From NCBI GenBank assembly GCA_944388215.1, contig CALXHT010000007.1:1-64000 (forward strand): a DNA stretch of 64,000 bases, given 5' to 3'. The notes under the pieces were generated by a model. That model saw nothing but the letters and a program-made list of their open reading frames with translations, was not told the DNA's origin and made no database searches. Of this stretch, positions 1-8,583 are shown piece by piece. The stretch is from an uncultured Gemmiger sp. GTDB taxonomy: Bacteria; Bacillota; Clostridia; Oscillospirales; Ruminococcaceae. Position 1 is the first letter of the stretch. Each line of letters opens with the position of its first letter. The position numbers and the translations under genes were made by a program.

Positions 1-174
1 CACGCGGTTTTATGGGCAGATGCGCCGAAACTCTCCGTGGTGTTGTCAAAATAGACCGGACGAAACGGCCTGTTTTGGCCCTGGGGGAGCACAGACGGCA
101 TTCGGGACACAAAACTCGAAATGCGATAGGGCGTTAACAGCGCCGCCAGAGTTCAAATCTCTGATGCTCCGCCA
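1..174 (+). ncRNA. 3' part of a tRNA-like RNA, perhaps tmRNA (ssrA)
   Basis: Bases 147-174 form a T arm (CAGAG / loop TTCAAAT / CTCTG), an acceptor 3' strand ATGCTCC, a G discriminator and an encoded CCA, followed at once by an intrinsic terminator. Upstream are several short hairpins (98-104 with 117-124; 130-133 with 141-144; 67-70 with 77-80), and no normal D or anticodon arm folds. A tRNA-like 3' half after a string of hairpins is what a tmRNA would show if its 5' half lay outside the window, and U at position 70 would fit the G3-U70 pair of tmRNA. Against this, tmRNA normally has A73. A degenerate tRNA-Ser is the alternative: GGAGCA at 86-91 complements the acceptor, an 89-nt span, G73 and a CTCGAAA stretch all fit Ser. 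Confidence 0.4.
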
Positions 175-177
175 GAA

Positions 178-217
178 GGCCGTCCTGTCAGACATGACAG
201 GGCGGCCTTTTTCTTTT
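178..217 (+). terminator. Intrinsic terminator of the tRNA-like RNA
   Basis: A 13-bp stem (178-190 with 195-207, loop GACA) is followed by TTTTTCTTTT, directly after the encoded CCA. Confidence 0.85.
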
Positions 218-413
218 CCGGGGAAGAGGGGCTGGGCCCCGGTGGAAAATCCTACCCGGGGGCTGGAAATGGCGCAGGGTCCGTGCTATGATGGATGTGT
301 TGCACAAAACGGGAAAAAACGTCTTTTGGGCGCTCCCGGCGACAGGAAGTTTGCTGTGCGGTGGGGAAAACTGCACACAAGACAAAGGATGTTACATACA
401 AAAGGAGACCTAT

Positions 414-1874
414 ATGCCCTGTACAACGATTCTGGTGGGCAAAAACGCAAGCCATGACGGCTCCACGATCATTGCCCGCAACGACGACGGCCAGTTTGAG
501 GCCAAGCGGCTGTTGAGCCACCCGGCCCGGGAGAAGGCTTCCACCTACAAGACGGTGATCTCTCACCTGACGGTGGAGCTGCCCGGCGGCGCCCTGCGCT
601 ACACCGACTGCCCCAACGTGACCAAGACCAACGGCGTGTGGCCCGCCTGCGGCATCAATGAGGCCAACGTGGCCATGACCGCCACCGAGACCATCACCAG
701 CAATGCCCGGGTCATCGGCGCCGACCCCTATGTGCGGTATCAGCCCAAAAAGGGCCGCGGCACCAGGGAAATACCCGGCGGCATCGGCGAGGAGGACCTG
801 GTGACGCTGGTGCTGCCCTACATTCGCTCCGCCCGGGAGGGTGTGCTGCGCACCGGCGCGCTGCTGGAGCAGTACGGCACCTACGAGCCCAACGGCATGG
901 CCTTCGCCGACGCCGATGAGGTGTGGTGGCTGGAGACCATCGGCGGCCACCACTGGATCGCCCGGAGGGTGCCCGACGACCGGGTGGTGGTCATGCCCAA
1001 CCAGTTTGGTCTGGACCACTTCGATTTTGCAGATGCCTGCGGCGAGCAGAAGGAAAACCTCTGCTCGGCGGACCTGCAGGAGTTTGTGGAGAAATACCAC
1101 CTGGCGCTGGATACCGGCGACGGGTTCAACCCGCGGCTGGCCTTCGGCTCCCACTCCGACGCCGACCACATCTACAACACCCCCCGCGCCTGGTTCATGG
1201 CCCGGTATTTCCTGCCCCGCACCTACCAGTGGGACGGGGAGAACGCCCACTTCACCCCGGAAAGCAACGACATCCCCTGGTCCTTTGTGCCGGAGCGCAA
1301 GGTGACGGTGGAGGATGTGCGGTATCTGCTGGGTTCCTACTACCAGGGCACGCCCTACAACCCCTACGACAAAAATGCCGCCTGCAAGGGCAAGTACCGC
1401 ACCATCGGGGTGCCCAACAGCGATGTGTGCGGCATTCTGCAGATCCGCGGGTATCTGCCCGAGGCCATCCGCGGCGTAGAGTGGCTCTCCATGGGCGGCA
1501 GCGGCTTCACGGCCTGCTTCCCGGTGTACGCCAACGTGGCGGCCTTCCCCAAATATCTCAGCGGCACCACCGACACCGTATCCACCGACAGCATCTACTG
1601 GCAGAGCCGGCTCATCGCCGCCCTCACCGACGCCCAGTTCGGCAGTTCCCTGATCCTGGACGAGCGCTACCAGAACGCCGTGATGAACCGCGGCCAGCAG
1701 CTCCTCTATGAGTACGACGAAAAAATCCGCCAGGGGGCACCGGCCGCCATCCTGGAGGAGGCCAACGGCAAGATCGCCGACATGGTGAAAGAGGAATCCG
1801 ACAAGGCCCTGGGCCAGATCCTGGGGAATGCCTCGGAACATATGAAGATCCGCTACCACAGAGGGGACAACTGA
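414..1874 (+). CDS. Family C69 dipeptidase
   Basis: A 486-residue N-terminal-nucleophile peptidase of family C69 (PepD type), which hydrolyses dipeptides in the cytoplasm or after export. The protein opens MPCTTILVGKNAS and continues DGSTIIARNDDG; Cys3 would become the N-terminal nucleophile after the first two residues are removed, as in Lactobacillus PepDA. The length is usual for the family. Start 414 is chosen over upstream in-frame ATGs because AAAGGAG (401-407) lies six bases ahead and because the nucleophile must sit near the N-terminus. No signal peptide is visible. It is monocistronic, with a strong terminator behind it. The family call is firm; the preferred dipeptides are not known. 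Confidence 0.9.
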   Translation: MPCTTILVGKNASHDGSTIIARNDDGQFEAKRLLSHPAREKASTYKTVISHLTVELPGGALRYTDCPNVTKTNGVWPACGINEANVAMTATETITSNARVIGADPYVRYQPKKGRGTREIPGGIGEEDLVTLVLPYIRSAREGVLRTGALLEQYGTYEPNGMAFADADEVWWLETIGGHHWIARRVPDDRVVVMPNQFGLDHFDFADACGEQKENLCSADLQEFVEKYHLALDTGDGFNPRLAFGSHSDADHIYNTPRAWFMARYFLPRTYQWDGENAHFTPESNDIPWSFVPERKVTVEDVRYLLGSYYQGTPYNPYDKNAACKGKYRTIGVPNSDVCGILQIRGYLPEAIRGVEWLSMGGSGFTACFPVYANVAAFPKYLSGTTDTVSTDSIYWQSRLIAALTDAQFGSSLILDERYQNAVMNRGQQLLYEYDEKIRQGAPAAILEEANGKIADMVKEESDKALGQILGNASEHMKIRYHRGDN

Positions 1875-1899
1875 TCGGAACCGTATAATACAAAAGCAG

Positions 1900-1938
1900 C
1901 CCCGCCGCCTGCCCGAAAGGGCAGGCGGCGGGGTTTTT
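1900..1938 (+). terminator. Terminator after the C69 dipeptidase
   Basis: A perfect 15-bp GC stem (1900-1914 with 1919-1933) with a GAAA tetraloop, followed by TTTTT. Confidence 0.92.
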
Positions 1939-2033
1939 GCGTGACGGGAGCGGCCCTCCGTGCGGTTTGGTTGCAAATAATACATATTGTATATTACACA
2001 AAAACAATACAAATAGGTAAATAGGGCTGCGGA

Positions 2034-2740
2034 TCACCCCTTGCCCCGTTGGTTTGCCACCAGCACCATGGCGACCCCCAGCACGGCCAGCAGGCCGCAG
2101 ACGGCGGTGCCGGTGAGCAGGTTCATGAACTGCCGGGTTTCGGGGAGCGTATCCTGGCCGAAGGAGGCGAACATGGCGGTCTGCAGGGACAGCATGGACA
2201 CCAGGGAAGTGGCAAGGCTGATGTACTTGATGGCGGCGATGGCCGGCGTATGGATCTTCCGTTTTCGGATGAGGTAGACAAGGGCGGCCGTCAGGCAATA
2301 AAAGTCGTAGAGGGCCACCGCAAAGATCAGATACCCGTGATAGCGGAACCCCTGGCCTTCCTTCACGATCAGGATGCCACCCCCTGCAGCGCAAAGGAAA
2401 GCACCACCAGCAGGCAGCCGCACAGGCGGTAGGTCTTCCATTCCCGGGCGAGCCGGGATTCTCCCTTTTTGAGCGGCCTGCCGGACCGGGTGCTGCGCAG
2501 GATGAGAAATCTGGTGACGCACAAAATCAGGTAGTAACCCGCCAGAGCCATCAGCCACCGGGAGGAAAACCACCAGCCCGCCAGCATCTTGGAGAGGGCC
2601 AGGATACTGTTGCCCGCCAGGGACCCGTACCCCACGGCGACGATGCGGAAGACATCGTCCTCCATCCAGCGGGAGAGAAGGCGGTGGCGGCGGATTTTGT
2701 GCCGCAGTTTTGCGGGCAGGTGTTTGTGGTTGCGCTCCAT
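2034..2740 (-). pseudogene. Frameshifted membrane protein of unknown function
   Basis: The reading frame opens at 2740 (MERNHKHLPAKL) behind GGGAGG and runs through a basic N-terminus and two or three hydrophobic segments to ...LSFALQG, where it meets a stop. The neighbouring frame continues as GGILIVKEGQG... with three further hydrophobic segments and ends NQRGKG at 2034. The two halves join if one G is added to the G5 run (plus-strand C5 at 2380-2384), giving about 236 residues. I do not recognise the family. Either a recent one-base loss, a sequencing error or a phase-variable tract would explain it. A similar G5 lesion breaks the lipoprotein at 41.7 kb. Confidence 0.6.
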
Positions 2741-2807
2741 AGGCCTCCCAACTTTCACAGACAAAAGCACCCAGGCAAAACCGCAAGGAGTGCCCGGGTG
2801 CTCTGGT

Positions 2808-3176
2808 TTACTCCAGACCTTTCACCACCGGGATCAGGCAGAGCAGCAGCACAATGCCCGCAAGCCCCACCAGAATGCCGGGCACCAGCAGATCCCAAAG
2901 CATCGTCATGCACATGCCCAGACCCAGCACCAGCGCCCCGACCACACCCAGCAGGGTGATGCCCACCGTTCTGGCGTTCCAGAGGATGGCGGGCTTGCCG
3001 TCCATTTTGCGGCGCACGACCAGCATCGCCGCCAGAACGAGGGCACCGGCGGCTCCCACCGCGACGCCCTGGCGGAAGACGCCCCACGCCGGCAACAGCG
3101 CCATGCACATGCCCAGGGCAAACAGAATCCCGCCCACGGTGCCCAGAATCAGCGTGACAAAATCTTTCTTTTTCAT
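2808..3176 (-). CDS. Small four-helix membrane protein with internal duplication
   Basis: 122 residues, almost wholly hydrophobic, with four predicted membrane segments and a short basic linker (VRRKMDGK) in the middle. The two halves are alike: GTVGGILFALGMCMALL in the first and GVVGALVLGLGMCMTML in the second, so the gene seems to have arisen by duplication of a two-helix unit. AGGAGG lies 8-9 bases before the ATG at 3176. It lies in a minus-strand run between a broken membrane protein and the 89-residue repeat protein; the gaps are short enough for cotranscription. Function unknown. Confidence 0.75.
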   Translation of the reverse strand: MKKKDFVTLILGTVGGILFALGMCMALLPAWGVFRQGVAVGAAGALVLAAMLVVRRKMDGKPAILWNARTVGITLLGVVGALVLGLGMCMTMLWDLLVPGILVGLAGIVLLLCLIPVVKGLE

Positions 3177-3247
3177 GGATCAATTCCTCCTGTAAGGGTC
3201 CCGGCGGCGGGGCCGCCCGGGATTGGTTCTCCTGCTGTCAAAAGCGG

Positions 3248-3517
3248 TCACTTTTCGCCGTGGCGCCCTTTGGTGTCGTCCCCGTCGTCTTCCTTCTCCA
3301 GAAAGGCGTCCACAAAGGCGTCTTCCACCTTCTTGTAACCGCCCACAACGGTATCCTCCACCTTCTGGCAGGCGCCGGTGACTTTCTCGGCCATGCCGCC
3401 GGTTTTCAGGCTGCCGTCCTCCTCAAGAAAGGTGTCCACAAACTTCTCTTCCACCTTCTGGTAGGCGCCGATGGCGGCCTTGCCGATCTTGCCCGGCTTC
3501 ATTTTATACGTACTCAT
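3248..3517 (-). CDS. Small protein with KVEx(2)FVDxFLE repeats
   Basis: 89 residues, charged and probably amphipathic, built from repeated units: GAYQKVEEKFVDTFLEEDG, GACQKVEDTVVGG and YKKVEDAFVDAFLEKEDDG. I recall similar short proteins with GGYKKIE and FVDTFL repeats in many Firmicutes, with no assigned function. There is no signal peptide or membrane segment. GGAGG is placed well before the ATG at 3517. The C-terminus is acidic, then basic. The repeat pattern suggests a helical, membrane-surface or self-associating protein, which is inference only. Confidence 0.8.
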   Translation of the reverse strand: MSTYKMKPGKIGKAAIGAYQKVEEKFVDTFLEEDGSLKTGGMAEKVTGACQKVEDTVVGGYKKVEDAFVDAFLEKEDDGDDTKGRHGEK

Positions 3518-3616
3518 GGGATAACCTCCTTGTCTGCATCCCCGTTCTCCGTGGATGTGCCCTTAGTATAGAGAAGGTTTGTTTCCCCATTGCTTCGGTT
3601 TTGTTTGGGGAATGTT

Positions 3617-3653
3617 AAAAGCCGGCGGTGCGGTTCTGCGCACCACCGGCTTT
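3617..3653 (-). terminator. Terminator of the two-component operon
   Basis: A 12-position stem with one mismatch (3621-3632 with 3639-3650). Reading the minus strand it is followed by TTTT and lies directly after the stop codon of the 175-residue gene. Confidence 0.75.
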
Positions 3654-3654
3654 G

Positions 3655-4182
3655 TCACAGCAGGGAATGACCCTTTTCACACAGCTGGTCGATCTCGTTG
3701 TACTTGGCGTCAATAAAGGGCTGCAGCTTGCGCCGCTGCCGCCGGAATACCCGGCGGTAGACCGGCAGGGCCAGCAGCCACCCCGCAAAACCCGGAACGG
3801 CCAGAAGAATCATGGCGAGATACCGGGGCGGCTCCCCGGTGACCGCAAAGACCGACCCGGCCATGAACGCCGTGCCCAGAAGTGCTGTGCCCAGCGCCCA
3901 GACGGTGGCCGTCTGCCCGGGGGCGCGCTCCATCTGGTGGATCTCCTCCATGCAGGATTCAAAATTCCGCTGCAGACGGGTCAGCTCCATCTTGTTGATG
4001 ATCTTCCGGTTGCGCTTGAGATGCAAGGTCACCGTGCCCCGGCCGGGGGCGGCAGGACGGGGATTTTCCGGGAGCCAGCCGAAGTTTTCGTAGGCGTCCA
4101 GATACAGGGAAAGGTCTTTGGCGGCCACCTGGATTTCCTTGTATTCATACCCGACATAGGGGTTTTCCGGCTGGAAATTCAT
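3655..4182 (-). CDS. Two-helix membrane protein cotranscribed with a sensor kinase
   Basis: 175 residues. An N-terminal soluble part (NPYVGYEYKEIQV, then a basic stretch HLKRNRKIINK) is followed by two membrane segments at about residues 93-113 and 122-144 and a basic C-terminal tail (YRRVFRRQRRKLQPF). The ATG at 4182 overlaps the stop of the histidine kinase by four bases, so the two are translationally coupled. I do not recognise the family. Its place as third gene after a response regulator and kinase suggests an accessory or output membrane protein of that system. The start is fixed by the overlap. Confidence 0.75.
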   Translation of the reverse strand: MNFQPENPYVGYEYKEIQVAAKDLSLYLDAYENFGWLPENPRPAAPGRGTVTLHLKRNRKIINKMELTRLQRNFESCMEEIHQMERAPGQTATVWALGTALLGTAFMAGSVFAVTGEPPRYLAMILLAVPGFAGWLLALPVYRRVFRRQRRKLQPFIDAKYNEIDQLCEKGHSLL

Positions 4183-5270
4183 ACTGGCTGCGCCTCCCGG
4201 GGAAGGGATCGGGGAATCTTCACCGTGAACCTGCTGCCCCGGCCGGGGGTGCTGGTCACCGCGATGGTGCCGTCCGACAGTTCCAGAATGCGCCGCACCA
4301 GCGCCAGACCCAGGCCGTTGCCCTCGGTGGCGTGGGAGGTATCCCCCTGGTAGAATTTGTCAAAGATTTTCTGCATCGTGGCCTCGTCCATGCCGCAGCC
4401 CGTGTCGGCCACCGTGACGGTGATCTCCCGGTCGTCGGAAGTCTGGGTCAGCGTGACACGGCCTCCCTCCGGCGTGAATTTCAGGGCGTTGGACAAAAGA
4501 TTGGTCCACACCAGTTCCAGCAGCCCTTCGTCGGCACAGAGCAGCGCCCGGTCCTCCAGGTCCGCCTCAAAATCGATCTGCTTTTTCTCCCAGACGTTTT
4601 CAAACTGCAGGGCGCAGTTGCAGAGCTGGCCGCAGACATCGTACTCCCGGGGCAGCGGCTGGATCACCTGTTTTTCCAGCTTGTTCAGCTTGAGCATGTT
4701 GGTGATCAGACTGGACAGCCGCCGGGTGGCCTGCAGGATGGTGTCGAGGCACTCCTGCCGCTGGGCTTCGGTCAGCTGCTTTTTCTGCAACAACTCGGCG
4801 TTATTCTGGATCACCGCCAGTGGGGTCTTGATCTCGTGGGAGACGTTGGAGAAAAAGTCGGTTTTCAGCGTTTCGATGCTGCCCAGCTCCTCCACCATCT
4901 TGTTGAAATCCATGAACAGCACGTCCAGGTGGGTGGTCTTGTCCAGGGGGTGCAGGGGCGGCAGATACACCGAAAAATCCCCGGCGGCCACCTTGCGGGC
5001 CGCTTCGGAAAATTCCTCGATGGGTTTCTGGTAATGCCGGCGGATGGTCAGCCCGGTGAGCAGGGTGAGGCAGACCGCCGCCGCCACCCAGAACACCAGC
5101 ACCGCAATAACATTTCTGGCGGGCAGGCTCTTGTAGTCGATGGCCTGGCCGATCATCACCATCTGCAGGGTGGTGAGCAGGGCGAACAGCAGGAAAAACA
5201 GCACAAAGGTGGAAAGGGGAAACAGCCCTTTCTTCACCCGCCGGTCGGAAAATTTGCCGTTGGTTTTCAT
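4179..5270 (-). CDS. Membrane sensor histidine kinase
   Basis: 363 residues. Two membrane segments (about 17-39 and 54-76) with a very short extracellular loop, then HAMP (about 78-130), a HisKA dimerisation domain with the phospho-acceptor His145 in FSNVSHEIKTPL, and an HATPase domain with the N box (LLSNALKF), G1 box (DTGCGMDE) and G2 box (GNGLGLAL). The loop between the helices is only about 14 residues, so it probably senses within the membrane or through a partner, perhaps the downstream 175-residue membrane protein. Its start overlaps the regulator stop by ATGA. The signal is unknown. Confidence 0.92.
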   Translation of the reverse strand: MKTNGKFSDRRVKKGLFPLSTFVLFFLLFALLTTLQMVMIGQAIDYKSLPARNVIAVLVFWVAAAVCLTLLTGLTIRRHYQKPIEEFSEAARKVAAGDFSVYLPPLHPLDKTTHLDVLFMDFNKMVEELGSIETLKTDFFSNVSHEIKTPLAVIQNNAELLQKKQLTEAQRQECLDTILQATRRLSSLITNMLKLNKLEKQVIQPLPREYDVCGQLCNCALQFENVWEKKQIDFEADLEDRALLCADEGLLELVWTNLLSNALKFTPEGGRVTLTQTSDDREITVTVADTGCGMDEATMQKIFDKFYQGDTSHATEGNGLGLALVRRILELSDGTIAVTSTPGRGSRFTVKIPRSLPREAQPV

Positions 5271-5938
5271 GCCAGCACCGCCTTGTACCCCAGCCCGCGC
5301 ACCGTCCTGATGGCGAAACCGTCGCAGCCGGAAAACTTGTCCCGCAGTTTGGTGATGTAGACATCCACCGCCCGCAAACTGGTCTCGGATTCCACGCCCC
5401 AGAATTCGTCCATCAGCTGCGCCCGGGAAAAGGTCTTGTTGGGGTAGGACAGCAGCTTGTAGAGGATGTTGAACTCCCGGGTGGTCACCGGGATCTCCTG
5501 CCCCGCCACCGTGGCCGTGACGGCGTCGGCGTCCAGGGTCAGGTTGCCCACCGTGAGCCGCCGTTCCATCTCGATGTGGGCGCGGCGCAGCAGCGCCCGG
5601 ATGCGCAGGATCAGCTCGTCCAGCTCGATGGGCTTGACCATGTAGTCGTCGATGCCCAGCCGGAACCCCCGCTGCTTGGCGGGCAGATCGTCCCGGGCCG
5701 ACATGAACAGGATGGGAATGGCCTTGTTTACCCGCCGCACCGTCTCCGCAAACTCGAAGCCGTTCACCTCCGGCATCATGATGTCCGATACGATGAGATC
5801 ATACAGATGGTTGTACAGCTCGTCGTAGGCCGCCCGGGCCGACAGGCAGCCTGTGGCGGAAAAACCGCTGTCGTTCAGATAGGTGCACACCGCCCGGTTC
5901 AGCCTGGCGTCGTCCTCCACCACCAGAATGTGGACCAT
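5267..5938 (-). CDS. OmpR-family response regulator
   Basis: 223 residues. The receiver domain has the acidic pair D9/D10, the phospho-acceptor Asp52 (IVSDIMMPE), the switch residue in LFMSARDD and Lys in MVKPIEL; the C-terminal half is a winged helix (TTREFNILYKLL ... RAVDVYITKLRDK ... TVRGLGYK). The start at 5938 (MVHILVVEDD) is preferred to upstream codons because GAGGAA lies just ahead and the receiver fold begins there. First gene of a three-gene operon with the kinase and a small membrane protein; a promoter lies 35 bases upstream. Confidence 0.93.
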   Translation of the reverse strand: MVHILVVEDDARLNRAVCTYLNDSGFSATGCLSARAAYDELYNHLYDLIVSDIMMPEVNGFEFAETVRRVNKAIPILFMSARDDLPAKQRGFRLGIDDYMVKPIELDELILRIRALLRRAHIEMERRLTVGNLTLDADAVTATVAGQEIPVTTREFNILYKLLSYPNKTFSRAQLMDEFWGVESETSLRAVDVYITKLRDKFSGCDGFAIRTVRGLGYKAVLA

Positions 5939-5972
5939 ACAGATTCCTCCCCGCTGGTTTTCGTATGGGATC

Positions 5973-6002
5973 ATTATATACCCTGCCTTTTCCCGGACGC
6001 AA
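5973..6002 (-). promoter_or_regulatory. Sigma-A promoter of the two-component operon
   Basis: On the minus strand, TTGCGT (6002-5997), an 18-base spacer and TATAAT (5978-5973), about 35 bases before the regulator start. The -35 is weak and the -10 perfect. The rest of the 5939-6317 gap holds only a weak plus-strand promoter at 6209-6236. Confidence 0.5.
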
Positions 6003-6208
6003 TCCGGGAATCTCCCGATATACAAGGATATTGTAGCGGGGATTTGTTTCGGCCGGGTTTGGGGATTGTTTGAGAATTGTTAATGGGGAAAACGGCCAAC
6101 CCCGGCAAAGGAAACCATAACGGAAAAACAGCGATTTTGCTGCCCTTTGGGAAAATGCAGAAACGGGACGCTTCCCTGCAGGTAAGCCCCTTCCCCGCGG
6201 GTGCGTAC

Positions 6209-6236
6209 TTGCTTTTTGCCCGATTTAGAGTATGAT
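6209..6236 (+). promoter_or_regulatory. Possible promoter before the MATE fragment
   Basis: TTGCTT (6209-6214), a 16-base spacer and TATGAT (6231-6236). Confidence 0.35.
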
Positions 6237-6317
6237 GGAAACAGTGCGTCCCTGCGGGGACAAAAGGGGAGGGAACTGCGGGCAAGGGGCGGACTGCCGT
6301 CCTTTGGCCCCGAAGCT

Positions 6318-6674
6318 ATGAAGGAATATACCACAACCCGGCAGCTGATGGAACGGTATTCGGTGCCCGGCCTTGTGCTGCGGCTGGGGGTGGCCGTCCA
6401 GTACGCCCTGGTGGACGGCCTCACCGCCATGGGCAAGGTGCGGTATGCCTTCCCGCTGTCGGTCTTCCGCAAGCTGGTCTATCTGGGGTGCCTCTTCCTG
6501 CTGCCCCGCCTGGGCGGCGTGGAGGCGGTCTTCTACGCGGGCAGCCTTTCCGACCTCATCGGCGCGGGATTCAGCGCCGTGGCCTTCTTCACGGTGGTGT
6601 GGCCCCGCCTGCGCCGGGAACTGCAGGCCATGAAGCCCGCCCCCGCTTGTCAAAACCGCCCGGAAAGGGTATAA
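6318..6674 (+). pseudogene. Remnant of a MATE efflux transporter (C-terminal part)
   Basis: The open frame of about 118 residues contains MGKVRYAFPLSVFRK, LPRLGGVEAVFYAGSLSDL and a final hydrophobic helix ending VVWPRLRREL. This is the pattern of the last two helices of a MATE transporter (family length about 450 residues), so roughly the first three quarters are missing. The first 40 residues before the MATE-like part are not recognisable. A complete MATE gene lies 2 kb downstream, but the two are too different to be a simple duplication by eye. It could still be expressed as a small membrane protein. Confidence 0.5.
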
Positions 6675-6734
6675 TTTTCCCAGAGAAAGAGACGCCGGGA
6701 CACACTTTCCGGCGCCGGGAAAGGATCGACAGCG

Positions 6735-7157
6735 ATGGGACGACAGATCTCCTGGTTCGGATTCACCACCAGAAAACAGCGCCGCCGGCGGGAGGAACAT
6801 GACCGCCGCCAGATCTTCCCCTTCGGGGAGGCCCAGCGGGAGGCCGAACTGGCCCTGCTGCGCCAGCTCATCGAGCTGCGGGGCGTGCGGGACAACGACC
6901 TGCTCTACCAGCTGGTGGAGGCCAAGGACTGTCTGGTATGCCAGGAGGATGAGGACGAGGAGGACCGCCTGCAGCGGCTGCAGCAGTGGCTGCAAAGCCC
7001 GCTGGCCAGCCGGTTCCCGCCCCGGCAGCTGCTCTGCTTTTTGGCCCTGGCCGAGCTGGAACAGGGTATGGAGGATTTGACCGCGCTGCCTGACGCCGAC
7101 GCCGTGCGCCGCCGGGCCGAGGAGCTCCGCGCCCGGTGGGGCGAGGTGCTGGGGTGA
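6735..7157 (+). CDS. Uncharacterised charged soluble protein
   Basis: 140 residues, rich in Arg, Glu and Leu. A basic N-terminus ([16 protein letters not shown]) is followed by helical, probably coiled-coil segments ([28 protein letters not shown]). It contains a single Cys-x2-Glu patch ([12 protein letters not shown]) but no known metal motif. There is no signal peptide or membrane segment. GAAAGGA lies about 13 bases before the ATG. I do not recognise it; the compositional match to its neighbours argues that it is a resident gene. It precedes ugd by 58 bases. Confidence 0.65.
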   Translation: MGRQISWFGFTTRKQRRRREEHDRRQIFPFGEAQREAELALLRQLIELRGVRDNDLLYQLVEAKDCLVCQEDEDEEDRLQRLQQWLQSPLASRFPPRQLLCFLALAELEQGMEDLTALPDADAVRRRAEELRARWGEVLG

Positions 7158-7215
7158 GACCCCGCCGCCCGATTCTGATTCGCAAGGGGCCCTGCCCCGG
7201 GAAGGAAGAAACACC

Positions 7216-8448
7216 ATGAACATCGCAATTGCAGGCACCGGGTATGTGGGGCTTTCCATCGCCACGCTGCTGGCCCAGCATCACCATGTGACGGCGGTGG
7301 ATATCCTGCCGGAAAAGGTGGAGAAGATCAACCGGCGGGAATCGCCCATCCAGGACGAATATATCGAAAAATACCTGGCGGAGAAGGACCTGGACCTCAC
7401 CGCCACCCTGGACGCCGAGGCCGCCTACCGGGAGGCCGAGTTCGTCGTCATCGCGGCGCCCACCAACTACGACAGCAAGAAGAACTTTTTTGACACCTCG
7501 GCGGTGGAGACCGTCATCGACCTGGTCATGAAGGCCAACCCCGACGCCATCATGGTCATCAAGTCCACGATCCCGGTGGGCTACACCGAGCATATCCGCA
7601 AGGTGACGGGCAGCAAAAACATCCTGTTCAGCCCGGAATTTTTGCGGGAGAGCAAGGCCCTCTACGACAACCTCTACCCCAGCCGCATCATCGTGGGCAC
7701 CGACAAGAACGACCCACGCCTCGTGGAGAAGGCCCGCATCTTTGCGGGGCTTTTGCAGGAAGGGGCCCTCAAGGAGAACATCGACACGCTGTTCATGGGC
7801 TTCACCGAGGCGGAGGCCGTCAAGCTGTTTGCCAACACCTACCTGGCGCTGCGGGTGAGCTACTTCAACGAGCTGGACACCTACGCCGAATCCAAGGGCC
7901 TCAACACCCGGGACATCATCGACGGTGTCTGCCTGGACCCCCGCATCGGCAACCACTACAACAATCCCAGTTTCGGCTACGGCGGTTACTGCCTGCCCAA
8001 GGACACCAAACAGCTGCTGGCCAACTACGCCGATGTGCCGGAAAACCTGATCCAGGCGATCGTGGAATCCAACCGTACCCGCAAGGACTTCATCGCCGAG
8101 CGTGTGCTGGAACTGACCGGCGCCTACACCGGCAGCAGCGACTACGACCCCGCCAGGGAGCACCGGGTGGTGGTGGGCGTCTACCGCCTGACGATGAAAT
8201 CCCACTCCGACAACTTCCGCCAGTCCTCCATCCAGGGGGTCATGAAGCGGATCAAGGCCAAGGGGGCCGAGGTCATCATCTACGAGCCCACCCTGGAGGA
8301 CGGCACCACCTTCTTCGGCAGCCGGGTGGTCAACGATCTGGACGCCTTCAAGGCGGAAAGCCAGGCCATCCTGGCCAACCGCTACGACAGCTGCCTGGAC
8401 GACGTGAAAAACAAAGTCTACACCCGGGACCTGTTCCGCCGCGACTGA
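7216..8448 (+). CDS. ugd: UDP-glucose 6-dehydrogenase
   Basis: 410 residues. Oxidises UDP-glucose to UDP-glucuronate with two NAD+, in the cytoplasm, for capsule or exopolysaccharide precursors. The N-terminal Rossmann motif GTGYVG is at residues 7-12; FSPEFLRES at 138-146 and the catalytic Cys259 in [15 protein letters not shown] are both present, and the length fits the short UDP-glucose/GDP-mannose dehydrogenase class. AAGGAAG lies ahead of the ATG. A terminator follows directly, so it is probably the last gene of its unit. No glycosyltransferases flank it; a polysaccharide flippase lies at the far right of the window. Confidence 0.95.
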   Translation: MNIAIAGTGYVGLSIATLLAQHHHVTAVDILPEKVEKINRRESPIQDEYIEKYLAEKDLDLTATLDAEAAYREAEFVVIAAPTNYDSKKNFFDTSAVETVIDLVMKANPDAIMVIKSTIPVGYTEHIRKVTGSKNILFSPEFLRESKALYDNLYPSRIIVGTDKNDPRLVEKARIFAGLLQEGALKENIDTLFMGFTEAEAVKLFANTYLALRVSYFNELDTYAESKGLNTRDIIDGVCLDPRIGNHYNNPSFGYGGYCLPKDTKQLLANYADVPENLIQAIVESNRTRKDFIAERVLELTGAYTGSSDYDPAREHRVVVGVYRLTMKSHSDNFRQSSIQGVMKRIKAKGAEVIIYEPTLEDGTTFFGSRVVNDLDAFKAESQAILANRYDSCLDDVKNKVYTRDLFRRD

Positions 8449-8466
8449 GCGGCCCCAAGCCCTTCC

Positions 8467-8496
8467 GGCGCTGCCTTCCCGGGCGGCGCCTTTTTT
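8467..8496 (+). terminator. Terminator after ugd
   Basis: A nine-base stem with one mismatch (8467-8475 with 8482-8490) followed by six T. Confidence 0.88.
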
Positions 8497-8583
8497 GCGG
8501 CCATCCCCTTGTGGCAGACGCCGTTTTGTCCTATCATAGAAAAAGCGGCGGTCCGCCGCCCATCACAGGGAGGAATCATACCC

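Noticed and set aside
86-174. tRNA-Sec in the first 174 bases
   Set aside because: The 3' end GCTCCGCCA fits, but no TCA anticodon exists before the T loop and no eight-base-pair acceptor forms.
252-2012. Very long minus-strand frames opposite real genes (for example 252-2012, 20588-22417, 24674-27571, 33573-35711)
   Set aside because: In GC-rich DNA the antisense frames stay open by composition. They lack ribosome binding sites and known domains, and the plus-strand genes are certain.
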